Shown: piece by piece, positions 1 through 8,895 of the stretch
Layout of the letters: every line of letters starts with the position of its first letter
Numbering within the stretch: position 1 is the stretch's first letter
Assembly: GCF_016482825.1 (NCBI RefSeq)
Contig: NZ_JAEMNV010000001.1
Coordinates: 62,001-126,000 of the forward strand
Direction of reading: 5' to 3'
Source: Antrihabitans stalagmiti
Lineage (GTDB): Bacteria > Actinomycetota > Actinomycetes > Mycobacteriales > Mycobacteriaceae
DNA length: 64,000 nucleotides
Program-made: the position numbers and the translations under genes
The notes under the pieces: model-generated
Database searches by the model: none
Told to the model about the DNA's origin: nothing
The model's input: the letters and a program-made list of their open reading frames with translations, nothing else

Positions 1-87
1 TGGGTGTGCCCACTTCCTCGGGGACGTAGAGTCTGACTAGCAACGGAACTGTCACGATGTTACAATATTAGTTACTGTGTTGCTTAA

Positions 88-1506
88 ATGGCAATCTGCG
101 TTGCCCAGCGCGCCTCGTTGGACACAGGTGCCAACTCCGGTAAGTCTGTTGTCGTGCGTCGTGCCGCGGTTCCCCTGCTGTCGTTGACCGTGGGAGTTGT
201 GCTCGCGGATTCGGCGATCGTCACGCTTGCGCTGCCGGAGATCCTGCGGCATCTCGGTGGCAGTGTCGCTCAGGTCGCGTGGGTGCTGATCGCGTTCAAC
301 CTCGTACTCGCTCTGGTCGTCGTACCCGCCGCGTGGGCTTGCACACGCTGGAATCCCGCGCCGCTGTGCGCAGCCGGAATCGCAGTGTTCGCCGGTGCCT
401 CGGCCGCATGTGCTCTGGCCGGCACGATGGAGGTGCTGATCGCCGCGCGTTGCGCGCAGGCGCTCGGTGGTGCCTTCGCTCTGGTCGGTTGTCTGGAACT
501 GCTGGTCTCGGCGACCGACGAGAAACGTGGCGTTGCTCGCTGGACGACGGCGGGTGTTCTTGGGACCGCCGTCGGACCCGTCGCGGGCGGACTGCTCACC
601 CAAGCCATCTCATGGCAATCGATCTTCGTCGTGCAGGTTCCGATCGCAGTTCTGGCAGTACCTGCTGCGCTTGCGATCCGAGGCAATCCCGTTCGCGCCG
701 TAGACAAGCAGCGCCCAGCCTTCGCGCCGAATCTCGCGTTGGTGTTGCTTTCCGCTGCGCTCACCGCTGCGTTGTTTCTGCTCGTCTTGCTACTGGTCGA
801 GGGTTGGGGTCGTTCGCCGGCAACCGCTGCGCTGACAGTGTCGGTTGTGCCGGTCGCGGCTTTCGTTGCGACGCCGCTGGCTCGACGGGTCCGGGCTGGG
901 CCACGCTCGGAGACCGCCGCCGGTTGTCTGCTCATCGCGGGCGGTCTAGTCGGGCTTGCGATTCCGCCATCGGCGCACCTGGCCTGGACGATCGCGCCGC
1001 AGGCGTTGATCGGGCTCGGACTCGGGCTGACGGTGGACTCACTCACGTTCGCAGCCCTGCGTGATCGGGTGCCGCGGGCGATTCACGGCGGCTGGACGAT
1101 CGGCGCTCGGCACGCGGGAGTTGTTCTCGGCCTTGCACTGTTGACGCCGGTGTTCACCGCTGACCTGGTCGACGCCCAAGGCCCTGCGCAGGAAGCCATC
1201 ACGGGATTGGTGCTCGATGCGCCGCTGCCCGTGCGGGACAAGATCGCCCTCGCCAATGGCCTGAGCGACCAACTGGCGAGCGAGCGAGGCCGGGTGCCCG
1301 ACCTCCATCCGGCGTTCGCCGCGCTGCAGGTCGCCCCGGAGCAGCGTCCCGCTGCTCAGGCGCTCGAACGGAACCTGGACGAACAGCTCGAACGAGCCGC
1401 GACTCGGGCCTTTCGCGACTCGTTCCTCATCGGCGCGGCATTGGCGTTTGCCGCGCTTGTGCCGCTGATCCCATTCGGCCTATGGCGGAGCAGGGTGAAG
1501 ACGTGA
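88..1506 (+). CDS. MFS transporter, DHA2-like drug efflux type
   Basis: A 472-residue, very hydrophobic protein with repeated membrane segments, typical of the major facilitator superfamily. The first helix carries an ADSAIVTLALP stretch, which resembles the D-x-x-I/V-V-x-x-A-L-P element of the DHA2 (EmrB/QacA) drug:H+ antiporters; that similarity is the basis for the subfamily call. The C-terminal quarter has a long, charged extracytoplasmic loop before the last helix. Substrate unknown. The ATG at 88 gives about 20 residues before the first helix and no clear ribosome binding site is seen, so a downstream GTG start is possible. A TACAAT -10-like hexamer lies at 61-66. The stop overlaps the next gene by four bases (GTGA), suggesting one transcription unit. 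Confidence 0.8.
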   Translation: MAICVAQRASLDTGANSGKSVVVRRAAVPLLSLTVGVVLADSAIVTLALPEILRHLGGSVAQVAWVLIAFNLVLALVVVPAAWACTRWNPAPLCAAGIAVFAGASAACALAGTMEVLIAARCAQALGGAFALVGCLELLVSATDEKRGVARWTTAGVLGTAVGPVAGGLLTQAISWQSIFVVQVPIAVLAVPAALAIRGNPVRAVDKQRPAFAPNLALVLLSAALTAALFLLVLLLVEGWGRSPATAALTVSVVPVAAFVATPLARRVRAGPRSETAAGCLLIAGGLVGLAIPPSAHLAWTIAPQALIGLGLGLTVDSLTFAALRDRVPRAIHGGWTIGARHAGVVLGLALLTPVFTADLVDAQGPAQEAITGLVLDAPLPVRDKIALANGLSDQLASERGRVPDLHPAFAALQVAPEQRPAAQALERNLDEQLERAATRAFRDSFLIGAALAFAALVPLIPFGLWRSRVKT

Positions 1507-2114
1507 CGGTCCGCGCTGCCATCCTTCCGACCATCGCCGCGGCGCTGGTGAGCATCGTGCTCGGGGTCCAGGTCGCCAACGGTGGCGGTGACTTTGCCCC
1601 GGCCCGCACTGCGGACCCGTGCGTCGCGAGGGTCGTCGAACCGATCGCGACCGGCATCGAAGCGCTAGGGGCGAGGCTGGTGTTGCTCGGATTGGACGGC
1701 GCCGCATGCCAATTGCGCGTCTCACGCGAAGCGCTTGTGTTGCAGCTCGCGCAACCGAGAGAGCGCTCGGACGCCGAAATCGAGGCGATGCGAACGGGAT
1801 TGCGCAATGCGGTGCAACGAATGCAGGCCGACGGCACCCTCCCGCCTGCCTCCGATCTCGCCGACGAAGCGCTCGCCAACGCGGACCTGCCGGGCTACGT
1901 GAAGTCGCTGCTCCGCCGTCTGCCGGACTCGATGGTGAACGGCGCCTTGAAGACCGACGACATTCTGCTCCGCGCTATCGACGACCTCGACCTCCGCGCG
2001 ATGCTGGCTGACCTGTCCGACACCGACGACATCACCCGCATGATCAACGACGCGGTCAGCCGAGCGGTGAAGGATTCCCTGATCGCCAGGTTGCGCGACC
2101 TGCTGCCGGGTTGA
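1503..2114 (+). CDS. Conserved hypothetical secreted or membrane-anchored protein
   Basis: Starting at the GTG that overlaps the transporter stop codon, this encodes 203 residues. The first 25 or so residues are hydrophobic and look like an uncleaved signal anchor or signal peptide. The rest is soluble, rich in Ala, Leu, Asp and Arg, and mostly helical in character, with two cysteines near the front of the exported part. No family was recognised. The four-base overlap with the MFS gene implies translational coupling, so an accessory role for the transporter is a reasonable inference. An in-frame ATG at 1482 would extend it into the transporter gene and is less likely. Confidence 0.65.
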   Translation: MTVRAAILPTIAAALVSIVLGVQVANGGGDFAPARTADPCVARVVEPIATGIEALGARLVLLGLDGAACQLRVSREALVLQLAQPRERSDAEIEAMRTGLRNAVQRMQADGTLPPASDLADEALANADLPGYVKSLLRRLPDSMVNGALKTDDILLRAIDDLDLRAMLADLSDTDDITRMINDAVSRAVKDSLIARLRDLLPG

Positions 2115-2196
2115 TGACTGTCAGTGCGGTTGCGACTGAAGTACGATCGCCACTGAGCAGGATTCCATTAAATTTCACTAATACCAGGAGTGGCTG

Positions 2197-3117
2197 GTGC
2201 TGGATCCGGTCAGATTGTTCACTTTGTGCGAGGTTGCCGAGCAGGGTTCGATCACTGCAGCGGCTGCTGCGCTGGGTTACACGACTTCTGCTGTCTCCCA
2301 ACAGATCGGCAAGTTGGAGAACGAGGCGGGGCAGCCGCTCGTCGAGCGGCACGCGCGGGGAGTTGTGTTGACCGAAGCGGGTCATTCGCTCGTTCGGCAC
2401 ACCAAACGAATTCTCGTCGAGCTCGAAGCGGCCGAGGCCGAACTCGCGGAGATACGGGGGTTGCGTGCCGGAGTGTTGTCGATCGGCACGTTCCCCACAG
2501 CGGGTTCGTCGCTGTTGCCGCTTGTGGTCAAAGAGTTCAAGACCCGTCATCCCGGTGTCGAGGTGAAGGTGGTCAGCGGTCGGTTCGCTCAGCTCGTGGA
2601 TTCGCTCCGCCGCCGTGAGACCGAGCTGTCCCTGTTGTGGGACTACGAGTGGAATCGGGTCGATGATCCGACTTTGACCTACCACCATTTGATGAACGAC
2701 CCGACTGTGCTGCTGCTTTCGGCGCGACACCGTCTCGCCGACCGTGATTCGATCCGGATCACCGAGCTGCGCGACGAGTCGTGGGTGGTGCGCGCGGACG
2801 ATCATCCGGCGGCCAAGACTCTCGAAAAGCTTTGTCAGCAGGGTGGTTTCATGCCGAGAACAAGCGTTTTCGCTCACGACTACGGTGAGGTGCAGGCGAT
2901 GGTCGGCGTCGAGCTTGGTGTAGCTATCGCGCCGCGGCTCGCGGTGCTCAACCTTAGGCCTGATGTTCGGTCGATCCCGCTCGCTACCCGATCGCCGCAA
3001 CGTCGGATTCTGGTGGCGCACTTGGCTGAACGGCGGCTGAGTCCGGCTGCTCAGGAAGCGATAGCGGTGTGCGCTGCGGCGGCTCGACCGTTGGCCGAAT
3101 CGTTCGAGGCGACGTAG
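2197..3117 (+). CDS. LysR family transcriptional regulator
   Basis: A 306-residue protein of normal LysR length. The N-terminal winged helix-turn-helix (about residues 1-60) contains the family pattern F-x-x-V-A-E-x-G-S-I-T-x-A-A, then a serine-rich recognition helix and LVER/LTEAG. The remainder (about 90-300) is a LysR substrate-binding domain. The GTG start is preceded by CAGGAG at 2185-2190. It converges on the prpF-like gene with only 7 bp between the stop codons. It may control the neighbouring prpF-matC pair, but no T-N11-A operator was assigned, so the target is inferred from position only. Confidence 0.9.
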   Translation: MLDPVRLFTLCEVAEQGSITAAAAALGYTTSAVSQQIGKLENEAGQPLVERHARGVVLTEAGHSLVRHTKRILVELEAAEAELAEIRGLRAGVLSIGTFPTAGSSLLPLVVKEFKTRHPGVEVKVVSGRFAQLVDSLRRRETELSLLWDYEWNRVDDPTLTYHHLMNDPTVLLLSARHRLADRDSIRITELRDESWVVRADDHPAAKTLEKLCQQGGFMPRTSVFAHDYGEVQAMVGVELGVAIAPRLAVLNLRPDVRSIPLATRSPQRRILVAHLAERRLSPAAQEAIAVCAAAARPLAESFEAT

Positions 3118-3124
3118 CCGACAG

Positions 3125-4258
3125 CTATCCGGCGGTGGCGGACAGTGGTGCGGAGACGAAGAGTTCTGCAGAGGCGATCCGGCGGGCCGCCCTATGCAGC
3201 GTTACCGATTCGAGAACGCCGTTGAGTGAGGTTGCAAAGTCGACGTCGAGTACGCCGGCAAGGGTTCCCAGCCGGAGCGACCCTGGCCAGCGGACGCGTA
3301 GGTGATCGGAGACCACGCTGTCGGCAACGGTGGATGCCGCTGCGACGGCGACGGCCGAGGTCAGTCCGATGGCGGGGTGTGGGGCGAGCATGGACAGCAT
3401 TCGAACCGAGATGTCGTACTCGTCGGCGTCGACGACGACGCCCGCACTGGTTCGGTAGGTCGTCGGCGGCCCGATGATCCCGACTTTCGGGATCGCGTGA
3501 GTGATCGGATCGCCGGGCCTGCTCAGTCCCATACGTAATGCGGATTCGCGCCGAAGCCGCATCAGCAGCGGCAGGTGGTCGGTGAGGGTCCGGCTGTCGT
3601 CGGCGCCTGTCATCCCGAGGTCCGCGGCGTCGAACAGCGCTGCGGGCGCGCCTGCGGTGATCATCGTGGCGACGTATGCGTGCTCTCCGATCTGGATCCG
3701 GTCCGTAGCGCTTCCCGTTGGAAGTAGTTCTGTTGCAACGGAATCGAGGCCGGTGAACGAGAGCCCCACCGGTACGCCGAGGGCGCTGGTCCCCGGAACT
3801 GCAGCGCTACCTTCGGTGGGGATCAGTCCGCCTGGGGTGGCGATCTCGGCCGTGAGTACCGAACCGGTGTTCTGATTGCGCATTCGAACGGTCGTCAATA
3901 CCGAATCGACCGCCACCAAGCCGGATTGCAGGGCGTACAAGCCGATCGCGGTTGCGCAGTTGCCGCAATTGCTTCCCCATTCGACCCGACGGTCTCCGAT
4001 CGCGACCTGGGCGAACAGGTACTCGACGTCGATGCCGGGATCACTCGACCGACGGACGATCGCCGCCTTCGATGTGGTCGAACTGCCGCCGCCGACCCCG
4101 TCGAGTTGCAACGGATCGCCGGACCCGAACGCTGAGGTCAGCATCGCGTCCAGTCCGCCGGCCTGGGCGATGAACGGATCGACATCTACTGCGTTGAAGA
4201 GCCAGCATTTGCTGGTGCCTCCACGCATCCAAGTTCCTCGGAGTGTGAACACAGCCAC
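3125..4258 (-). CDS. PrpF family isomerase (methylaconitate isomerase / oxalomesaconate tautomerase-like)
   Basis: About 377 residues. The N-terminus T-W-M-R-G-G-T-S-K is the hallmark of the PrpF family, which shares the diaminopimelate epimerase fold and moves a proton or double bond in unsaturated tricarboxylates such as 2-methylaconitate or 4-oxalomesaconate. A glycine-rich segment (GVGGGSSTTSKAAI) and the NCGN motif near residue 100, both expected in the family, are present. The start is one of two GTG codons, 4258 or 4252, behind an AAAGGTGGG element; 4252 has the better spacing. The gene lies downstream of a MatC-like carrier on the same strand, which suggests uptake and isomerisation of a di- or tricarboxylate. 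The actual substrate cannot be told from sequence. Confidence 0.85.
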   Translation of the reverse strand: MAVFTLRGTWMRGGTSKCWLFNAVDVDPFIAQAGGLDAMLTSAFGSGDPLQLDGVGGGSSTTSKAAIVRRSSDPGIDVEYLFAQVAIGDRRVEWGSNCGNCATAIGLYALQSGLVAVDSVLTTVRMRNQNTGSVLTAEIATPGGLIPTEGSAAVPGTSALGVPVGLSFTGLDSVATELLPTGSATDRIQIGEHAYVATMITAGAPAALFDAADLGMTGADDSRTLTDHLPLLMRLRRESALRMGLSRPGDPITHAIPKVGIIGPPTTYRTSAGVVVDADEYDISVRMLSMLAPHPAIGLTSAVAVAAASTVADSVVSDHLRVRWPGSLRLGTLAGVLDVDFATSLNGVLESVTLHRAARRIASAELFVSAPLSATAG

Positions 4259-4385
4259 GGCCCACCTTTCGGTTTCAGAAGTTTTGCGATTCCGCTCGGC
4301 GCTCTGCTGTGAGAGCGCTATCCGTGCGGTGTCTACTACCCACACTGGTCGAGATAAGGGTGGAGAACAATCGGGAATTTGTCGA

Positions 4386-4412
4386 CGAGGGTTAACCTTT
4401 GCTAAACCCTCG
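4386..4412 (-). terminator. Hairpin downstream of the matC-like gene
   Basis: The arms CGAGGGTT (4386-4393) and AACCCTCG (4405-4412) form a perfect 8-bp stem with an 11-nt loop, 19 bp after the carrier stop codon on the minus strand. There is no U-tract, so it would be an imperfect (I-shaped) terminator or a processing hairpin separating matC from prpF. Confidence 0.4.
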
Positions 4413-4430
4413 ACCGGTCGGTCGAAACGA

Positions 4431-5822
4431 TCAGACCAACGTGGGGACGACGACCAGCACCAGCCAGCACAGCGCAGGCGCAATCAGGACGACGATGCCG
4501 GCATTGAGCAGCAGTTGACGGTAGAACCGCGGCCGTTCGATGTTCTGCGCGTTGGCGAGGACCAGTGCGCCGTTGGTGGAGAAAGGGGAGACGTCGACAA
4601 CGGTGGCCGAGATAGCAAGCGCCGCAACAACGCCGACGACTGGGAGCGCACCCGTTTGCAGCAGTGGCAACGCGAGTGGAATCACCGCGGTGAGCAATGC
4701 CGTCGAGGATGCGAACGCAGAGGTGACACCGATGACGTAGCAGAGGACTACCGCGACGAGTAGCGGTGCGCCGATCGAGATGGCCATTTCGGCGAGGTGG
4801 TCGATTGTGCCGATCTCTTGCAGCAGCGAGATGTAGGTGACCATGCCTGCGACGAGAAGCACTGTGGACCAGCTGATCCCGGCGATTGCCTCACTCTGTT
4901 TGGACATGTCGGTGAAGGCGAGGATCGCTCCGGCGGCGATAGCGACGAAGCTGATCGGCAGATGCAGAACGAGGACCAGAACCAACACGACCGCGATCAG
5001 TACGAGAGTGAGCTTCTGGACCTTGGTGACCTGTAGCGGTTCGGGTGCTGTGACGGTCGCGGTTCGCGGCTTTCGGACGAGCAGTTGGGTCGTGCCACCG
5101 CCCGATCCGCCTGCAAGCGGCGCGTGGTCGTCGTCGGTGCAATGGATCTTGCCACTACCGCCCCCGTTGTCGTCGTTGTCGTAACTCGAACCGGTTGCGG
5201 TGAATTCGAGGTGCCGCACCTTGGCGAGGGCTGTGTAACCGACCACCGTCAGAATCGAGAGCAGCAAGTTGATCCCGTAGCTCGCGAAGAACAGTGTCCA
5301 CGGAGCGATCGTTAGCCCGCTGCTTTCGACGATGTCGCGGACGAGAACGCCGGCAACGGAGATCGGCGAGAACGCTCCGGCGTGTGCGCCGTTGATCGTC
5401 ATGATGCCCATGACCAGCGGACTCATCCGGGTCCGTGCGGCGAACGACATGCCTGCCGGCGCGATCAGCGCGACAGCGGCGGGGCTGAACGTACCGAGTG
5501 CGGTGAGTACCGAGGCGCAGAAGAAGAACACCCAGGGAACGATCGTCACTCGTCCGCCGACGCCGCGTATGCAGGCGTTGACGAGGAGATCGATCGTCCC
5601 GTTCTTCTTCGCCATCCCAAAGAAGTAGGTCACCCCGATGATCGTCAGGACTATCGAACTGGGGAAATCGGCGAGGATCTCTTTGTCGTCGTAACCGAGC
5701 AGGAAATAGCCGACGACGAAAGCACCGATGAAGCCAAGGATGCCGATATTGATAGGGAAGAAAGTGGCTATGACGAACATGGCCACCAACGCGATCAGGG
5801 GCAATATCTCAACGGAAGTCAT
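4431..5822 (-). CDS. MatC-like dicarboxylate carrier (ion transporter superfamily)
   Basis: A 463-residue integral membrane protein with about 11-12 hydrophobic segments and a central hydrophilic loop (about residues 220-285) rich in Gly, Asp, Asn and Thr. The N-terminal half resembles the MatC_N dicarboxylate carrier family, and the overall arrangement is that of the CitM/ArsB-type ion transporter superfamily. The ATG at 5822 is chosen because CGAAAGAA precedes it and because the first membrane helix begins a few residues later. Expected role: uptake of malonate, malate-like or related dicarboxylates. It sits upstream of the PrpF-family isomerase on the same strand with a 172-bp gap. Confidence 0.8.
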   Translation of the reverse strand: MTSVEILPLIALVAMFVIATFFPINIGILGFIGAFVVGYFLLGYDDKEILADFPSSIVLTIIGVTYFFGMAKKNGTIDLLVNACIRGVGGRVTIVPWVFFFCASVLTALGTFSPAAVALIAPAGMSFAARTRMSPLVMGIMTINGAHAGAFSPISVAGVLVRDIVESSGLTIAPWTLFFASYGINLLLSILTVVGYTALAKVRHLEFTATGSSYDNDDNGGGSGKIHCTDDDHAPLAGGSGGGTTQLLVRKPRTATVTAPEPLQVTKVQKLTLVLIAVVLVLVLVLHLPISFVAIAAGAILAFTDMSKQSEAIAGISWSTVLLVAGMVTYISLLQEIGTIDHLAEMAISIGAPLLVAVVLCYVIGVTSAFASSTALLTAVIPLALPLLQTGALPVVGVVAALAISATVVDVSPFSTNGALVLANAQNIERPRFYRQLLLNAGIVVLIAPALCWLVLVVVPTLV

Positions 5823-6124
5823 GGGCGTTCTTTCGGTTCGGCGGCTGTTCGCGCACGGGCTCATCGGAGCAAGAAGCGAGCGATGCCGATCCTGAGCTGG
5901 TAGGTCTCGGGGTCTGCATGTCACATCCTTCGCTTTCGTTACGTAAATCACACTAAGAGGGCTCAGGGTTAATGACAATGTCGCGTTACTACCACTGGCT
6001 TAAGCTGAACTAAAGGCTTTCGAACATCCGCCGAACGGGTCACCAGTGCTCGCATTTTCGCGAAAAGTGAGCACTGGTGACCCGTTCGTCGCTCTAGCAC
6101 CCTTCCCGCGTTATCCTTTCCACT
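5823..6124. other. Divergent intergenic region, matC-like gene and unknown gene
   Basis: This 302-bp gap holds the promoter region of the carrier on the minus strand. A weak CRP-like half site (TCACA at 5948-5952 with a degraded partner) is visible. It also holds a long perfect inverted repeat (6032-6088) and a leaderless-type promoter for the plus-strand gene (TATCCT at 6112-6117, seven bases before the GTG start). No further gene is evident. Confidence 0.5.
6032..6088. repeat. Long perfect inverted repeat / hairpin, 20-bp arms
   Basis: The left arm 6032-6051 (CGAACGGGTCACCAGTGCTC) is perfectly complementary to the right arm 6069-6088. The 17-bp centre contains a further TTTTCGCGAAAA palindrome, so the whole element can fold into a stem of about 26 pairs with a single bulged A and a CGCG loop. 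It lies 37 bp upstream of the plus-strand gene at 6125. It could be an operator, a cruciform or a mobile palindromic element. Confidence 0.8.
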
Positions 6125-6640
6125 GTGTCCGACACGATCGATGTCGTCGATTTCGGCTCGCAGTTGCAGTTCACGTTCGGTGATCTGCGGCTGTACAGCG
6201 GGCCGAGATCGGTAGGCGGTCTTGCACATTCGTTCAGAGTTATGCAGCGAGTCTTCCCAGTGCTGTCGCCCGATGGACCTCCCGAACGACGCGAAATCCA
6301 GGTGCGCACTGCGCATCCAGGGCCGGGCGTTCGCGACGGGATCGAGTTCGTCACGCGAGCCGTCGTCGAGGACCGCTTCCGTCACGACCCGCAGTTCGCC
6401 CGTACGGACGGCGGCGATCGAATGGCGTGGTGGGTCTTCGAATTTGCTTACCGCGGCAGAATCGTCACTGCACACGCTCGCCAAGAGTTCGTCCCCGAGG
6501 CCCTCATGCGTTTCGCCCTGCTCGGTCGAAAGGCGACAACCGACGAGCGTGCACAATTTCTCGCTGAGATCGAGAAGATGTCGAAACTTGTTCTGGCCGC
6601 TCGCCCCGACGAGATCTACGACATCGTCGAGGTGGCCTGA
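6125..6640 (+). CDS. Conserved hypothetical protein
   Basis: A 171-residue soluble protein with no signal peptide or membrane segment. It has a beta-rich N-terminal half and an amphipathic C-terminal helix with EIEKMSKLVLAARPDE. No family was recognised. The GTG start sits seven bases after a TATCCT hexamer (6112-6117), which matches the leaderless promoter architecture seen at other first genes here, and there is no Shine-Dalgarno sequence. Codon use is the same as in the neighbours, so it is probably a real gene. Confidence 0.65.
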   Translation: MSDTIDVVDFGSQLQFTFGDLRLYSGPRSVGGLAHSFRVMQRVFPVLSPDGPPERREIQVRTAHPGPGVRDGIEFVTRAVVEDRFRHDPQFARTDGGDRMAWWVFEFAYRGRIVTAHARQEFVPEALMRFALLGRKATTDERAQFLAEIEKMSKLVLAARPDEIYDIVEVA

Positions 6641-6884
6641 TCGCGACGCGGTGGTGACGGGTCCGGGTCAGGTAATCGTCACGGCGACAGCACATTTACC
6701 AGGCCTCGACGACGTCTTCGGTACACCGAGCTTCGGCACGTTCTCCGTGACGCCGTAGGTTACGCGTCGAACCGGCAACCGAGTGCCGGGTGATCTTTGT
6801 CAGCACCTGCCGATGACAGATCCCAGCGAAATCGATGATCGCGCGCACTACTGGTGACAGCCTGTCTCGACCAGGTTTATAGCC
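6641..6884 (+). other. Intergenic region upstream of the ABC/two-component operon
   Basis: This 244-bp gap presumably carries the promoter of the five-gene operon. One plus frame stays open through 6758 and would encode a coding-like tail (GQVIVTATAHLPGLDD) after the upstream gene has ended. That may be a short gene remnant, but it is not supported as a gene. A TTTATA hexamer lies at 6876-6881, too close to the ATG at 6885 for an ordinary leaderless start. Confidence 0.3.
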
Positions 6885-7124
6885 ATGAACACAACACGGA
6901 TCGATTCACCTCTGGCCAACCTGGTCACCGACGCCAGTCGCTTCGGCCCCGCCCCGAGCCGAGGGCGTGAAGTGGCAGTCATCGTAACTACCGTCGTGCT
7001 GATGGCGGCCATCCTGGCCATAGTGCAGCCGACGATCGTCTACACGGCTATCGCGTGCGCCTTGGTCGTCGGAAACTTTGCGGTCCGCTGGGCACTCGGC
7101 ACCCGGAAGTGGGGTTCGCGATGA
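6885..7124 (+). CDS. Small two-helix membrane protein, first gene of an ABC/two-component operon
   Basis: A 79-residue protein with a polar N-terminus of about 25 residues, two hydrophobic segments (about 29-46 and 50-68) and a short basic tail (RKWGSR). No family was recognised. Its stop codon overlaps the ATG of the ABC ATPase gene (ATGA at 7121-7124), so it is translationally coupled to the transporter and probably functions with it, perhaps as an accessory subunit. That function is inferred from context only. Confidence 0.65.
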   Translation: MNTTRIDSPLANLVTDASRFGPAPSRGREVAVIVTTVVLMAAILAIVQPTIVYTAIACALVVGNFAVRWALGTRKWGSR

Positions 7125-8080
7125 CCACCGTGATCACCGCACGCGGACTGCGTCGTGTTTATGGCCAGGGCGACAACGCATTCGAAGCGGTCAAGGGCAT
7201 CGATCTCGACGTCGCCGAAGGTGAGGTCTTCGCGCTGCTCGGCACGAACGGGGCAGGCAAGACGTCGACATTCGATCTCTTGGAGGGACTTTCGGCACCC
7301 ACCGCGGGCGACGTCGAGGTCTTCGGCCTCGACCCTCGTCGGGACCGAAAGCTGGTGCGCCCGCAAGTGGGCATCATGCTGCAGTCCGGCGGCCTCCCCG
7401 CCGAACTGACCATCGCCGAGACCTTGGAGATGTGGCGCGGCACCTGTTCCAATCCGACCACCGCTGCAGCTGTCCTGGCTCAGGTCGACCTCACCGACCG
7501 GGCCGACGTCCGAGTCGGATCGTTGTCAGGCGGCGAAAGGCGACGTGTCGATCTTGCGTGCGCGCTGCTCGGGCAGCCGCGTCTGCTTTTTCTCGACGAA
7601 CCGACGACCGGGCTCGATCCCGAAAGTCGTCGTGCGACCTGGAAACTACTCGCCGGGCTCAAGGCAGCCGGTGTGACGATGGTCTTGACGACGCATTACC
7701 TCGACGAAGCCGAAGCACTGGCCGACACCATCGCGATCATGCACAAAGGCCGGATCGCGCGCCGTGGCACCCTGCGCGACATCGTCGACGAGCACCCTGC
7801 GCGCATCGTCTTCGACCATCCTGGCCTCGAGTTGCCGCCACTTCGCGGTGCGCGGCTCGATCCACAATCGCGGGTGACGGTCTATACCCATGACCTGCAG
7901 GCGCATCTGTCCGAACTGCTCGCTTGGGCCGGCGCGCACCGACTGCGACTGAACGGCCTGGAAGCGCGCGCTGCCTCGCTCGAGTCGGTGTTTCTCGACA
8001 TCGCCACCGACGAAACCGACGCCAACAACACTGCCGAGACCTCGGCGCCAACGAACGACATGATCGGAGCCCAACTATGA
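7121..8080 (+). CDS. ABC transporter ATP-binding protein, drug-resistance exporter type
   Basis: A 319-residue ATPase. The Walker A (GTNGAGKTST), the signature LSGGERRRVDLA and the Walker B plus D-loop LLFLDEPTTGLDPESR are intact. The switch histidine follows in LTTHYLDEAE. The order and the roughly 100-residue C-terminal extension are typical of the DrrA-like daunorubicin-resistance family, which drives efflux of lipophilic molecules. The ATG overlaps the upstream stop and the TGA overlaps the permease start, both as ATGA. It works with the permease encoded next. Confidence 0.93.
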   Translation: MTTVITARGLRRVYGQGDNAFEAVKGIDLDVAEGEVFALLGTNGAGKTSTFDLLEGLSAPTAGDVEVFGLDPRRDRKLVRPQVGIMLQSGGLPAELTIAETLEMWRGTCSNPTTAAAVLAQVDLTDRADVRVGSLSGGERRRVDLACALLGQPRLLFLDEPTTGLDPESRRATWKLLAGLKAAGVTMVLTTHYLDEAEALADTIAIMHKGRIARRGTLRDIVDEHPARIVFDHPGLELPPLRGARLDPQSRVTVYTHDLQAHLSELLAWAGAHRLRLNGLEARAASLESVFLDIATDETDANNTAETSAPTNDMIGAQL

Positions 8081-8895
8081 CCACCCTGATGGCGGCCCCA
8101 GCTGTCGGCTACGGCAAACGCCCACTGACGGCGCTCTCCACGGCCGAGTACCGGCAGTTCCGCCGCAACAAGACGCTGGTGATCATGGGAACGGTGTTCC
8201 CCGTTGCTCTGCCGCTGGTCTCGTTCTTCCTCGCACGGAACAACCTCGGGTCGACGGCGGAAGTGGCGACCACCGGCCTGGAAATGTTCGCGTTGATGGC
8301 ATTTCTGTTCGTGCAGTACTACTCGGTGCTGTCGATGATCACCACTCGCCGTGGCGAAGGGGTCTTGAAGCGGCTGCGCACGGGTGAGGCAGCGGATTGG
8401 CAAATTCAGACCGCACCAGCGGTGCCCGGCGCCATCCTCACCGTTGCCGGTGCTGTGATCGTCGGCGGAGTGATCTATGGCGCCGGATCGCCGGCACCGG
8501 TCAACCCGGTGGCACTGGTGATCGCCCTGCTCGGCGGTATCGTCCTCTTCTCGCTACTGGGACTTGCTACCAGTGCCGTCACGAAAAACGCTGAGGCAGC
8601 ACAGATCACGTCGATGCCGGTGATGATGATCGCGTTCGTCGGACTGACCTCGATCCGCAACGTGCTGCCCGACCGCCTCGGCGCTGTCGTCGACTGGACA
8701 CCTTTCGCGGCGCTCTCCGACCTGATCTCCCTCGGCGCCGCAGGCTTGCCTGCGACGGCCTCTGACTCAGCAGCGGCGCTCGACTTCGCGGGGACCTTCG
8801 CCGAGATGGCCCAACCGCTTGCGACACTGGGACTGTGGACCGTGTTGGCACTGGCAATCGTCGGGACGAGCTTCCGCTGGGACGACCGCGGATGA
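8077..8895 (+). CDS. ABC-2 type transporter permease
   Basis: A 272-residue membrane protein with about six hydrophobic segments, preceded by a cytoplasmic stretch of about 35 residues and containing the charged intracellular turn TTRRGEGVLKRLRTGE expected of ABC-2 (DrrB-like) permeases. It starts at an ATG overlapping the ATPase stop codon and ends overlapping the kinase start. It forms the membrane half of the exporter with the preceding ATPase. Substrate not predictable; the adjacent sensor kinase suggests that transporter and sensor respond to the same stimulus. Confidence 0.9.
   Translation: MTTLMAAPAVGYGKRPLTALSTAEYRQFRRNKTLVIMGTVFPVALPLVSFFLARNNLGSTAEVATTGLEMFALMAFLFVQYYSVLSMITTRRGEGVLKRLRTGEAADWQIQTAPAVPGAILTVAGAVIVGGVIYGAGSPAPVNPVALVIALLGGIVLFSLLGLATSAVTKNAEAAQITSMPVMMIAFVGLTSIRNVLPDRLGAVVDWTPFAALSDLISLGAAGLPATASDSAAALDFAGTFAEMAQPLATLGLWTVLALAIVGTSFRWDDRG

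Noticed and set aside
5937-5952. CRP-like site upstream of the matC-like gene
   Set aside because: Only one half (TCACA) is good; the other half matches at three of five positions and it lies about 120 bp from the start.
6641-6758. Open frame after the unknown gene at 6125, encoding a short coding-like peptide
   Set aside because: It has no start codon of its own outside the upstream gene and is too short to recognise; it may be a remnant but cannot be supported.
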